Position numbers and translations under genes: made by a program. Positions 63,496 through 64,000 of a DNA stretch of 64,000 nucleotides are shown here, piece after piece. Every line of letters starts with the position of its first letter. Positions within the stretch are counted from its first letter, which is position 1. The notes beneath the pieces were generated by a model that made no database searches, had not been told where the DNA came from, and worked only from the letters and a program-made list of their open reading frames with translations. The stretch comes from Pelecanus crispus (lineage: Eukaryota; Chordata; Aves; Pelecaniformes; Pelecanidae), in the NCBI RefSeq assembly GCF_030463565.1, contig NC_134643.1, forward strand, positions 41,702,221 to 41,766,220. Direction: 5' to 3'.

Positions 63496-64000
63496 TGTCC
63501 TGGTTTCAGCTGGGATAGAGTTAATTTTCCTCCTAGTAGCAGGCATAGTGCTGTGTTTTGGATTTAGTAGGAGAAGAATGTTGATAACACGCTGATGTTT
63601 TAGTTGTTGCTAAGTACTGCTTGTGCTAGTCAAGGACTTTTCAGCTTCCCATGCTCTGCCAGGTGCACAAGAAACTGTGAGGGGGCACAGCTAGAAGAGT
63701 TGATCCAAACTGGCCAAAGATCTATTCCATACCATATGATGTCATGCTCAGTATAGAAACTGGGGGGGGGTTGGCCAGGGGGCAGCGATCGCTGCTCGGG
63801 GACTGTCTGGGTATCGGTTGGCGGGTGGTGAGCAATTGCATTGTGCATCACTTGCTTTGTATATTATTATTACTATTATTATTATATTGTTGCTATTATC
63901 ATTACTATTTTACTTTATTTCAATTATTAAACTGTTCTTATCTCAACCCAGGCATGTTTCTCACTCTTACTCCTCCAATTCTCTCCTCCATCCCACCGGG
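63496..64000 (+). mobile_element. Avian ERVL-like LTR, plus orientation, cut by window end
   Basis: It starts TGTCCTGGTTTCAGCTGGG and follows the same consensus as the solo LTR at 4845-5394, now on the plus strand. It has the perfect 14-bp GCGATCGC palindrome (63782-63795), an ATT microsatellite (about 63861-63900), an ATTAAA signal at 63926-63931 and then the CT-rich end. The expected GGTTAAACC...CA terminus would lie just past 64000. Whether it is a solo LTR or the 5' LTR of a full element cannot be told. Its poly(A) signal is in sense with LGR5. Confidence 0.9.

Larger units (their letters stand above)
27728..64000 (+). other. LGR5: LGR5 intron 1 (start; end not in window)
   Basis: Everything after the donor at 27728 appears to be first-intron sequence. 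I searched by eye for an exon starting in phase 2 with the expected first LRR (a DLSMNN-like start) after a polypyrimidine-AG acceptor and found none. The intron is therefore at least 36.3 kb long, provided no exon was overlooked. It contains an antisense provirus, part of a sense-strand LTR, and otherwise AT-rich unique DNA. A large first intron is known for LGR5 in mammals. Confidence 0.65.

Noticed and set aside
63343..63567. Frame overlapping the LTR start with a 'CPGFSWDRVNFPP' end
   Set aside because: It is simply translation of the LTR terminus; the same peptide appears from the other LTR copies.

Overview
The window looks like nuclear DNA of a bird, most likely a neoavian. Three things say so: CR1 LINE 3' ends with the typical octamer tail, avian LTR retrotransposons of the 'TGTCCTGGTTTCAGCTGGGATAGAG' type (class III/ERVL-like), and one recognisable vertebrate coding exon. 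It is gene-poor and AT-rich, apart from one strong CpG island at about 26.6-28.4 kb.

Layout. Positions 1-26,600 are non-coding upstream DNA. They hold a solo LTR (4845-5394, flanked by the 5-bp duplication ACCCT), two places where two CR1 3' ends lie side by side (15738-15995 and 21940-22811, the second keeping the C-terminal part of the CR1 ORF2 reading frame), and a small GC-rich patch (about 16.40-16.52 kb) with a CTCF-like motif. The CpG island carries the promoter, 5' UTR and first coding exon (27513-27727, + strand) of LGR5, the R-spondin receptor of the Wnt pathway. Exon 1 encodes the signal peptide and the cysteine-rich LRR N-terminal cap and ends at a strong GTAAGT donor. I found no second exon, so 27728-64000 appears to lie within a first intron of at least 36.3 kb.

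The main accessory element is a complete but decayed endogenous retrovirus inserted antisense in that intron (33587-40408). It has two LTRs about 10-12% diverged by eye, the 5-bp target duplication AGTCC, a lysine-tRNA primer binding site that matches unusually far into the tRNA T-loop, a broken gag, a broken pro-pol and no env. Between the primer binding site and gag lies an intact 173-codon hydrophobic reading frame, in frame with gag and separated from it by one TAG. A further LTR in the opposite orientation starts at 63496 and runs off the window.

The observations I would follow first are the hydrophobic pre-gag frame, the extended primer binding site, the 70-bp fold-back sequence and short uORF in the LGR5 promoter/5' UTR, and a small cluster of TCF/LEF-type motifs in the intron. 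I see no tRNA or rRNA gene and no further protein-coding gene that I can support.
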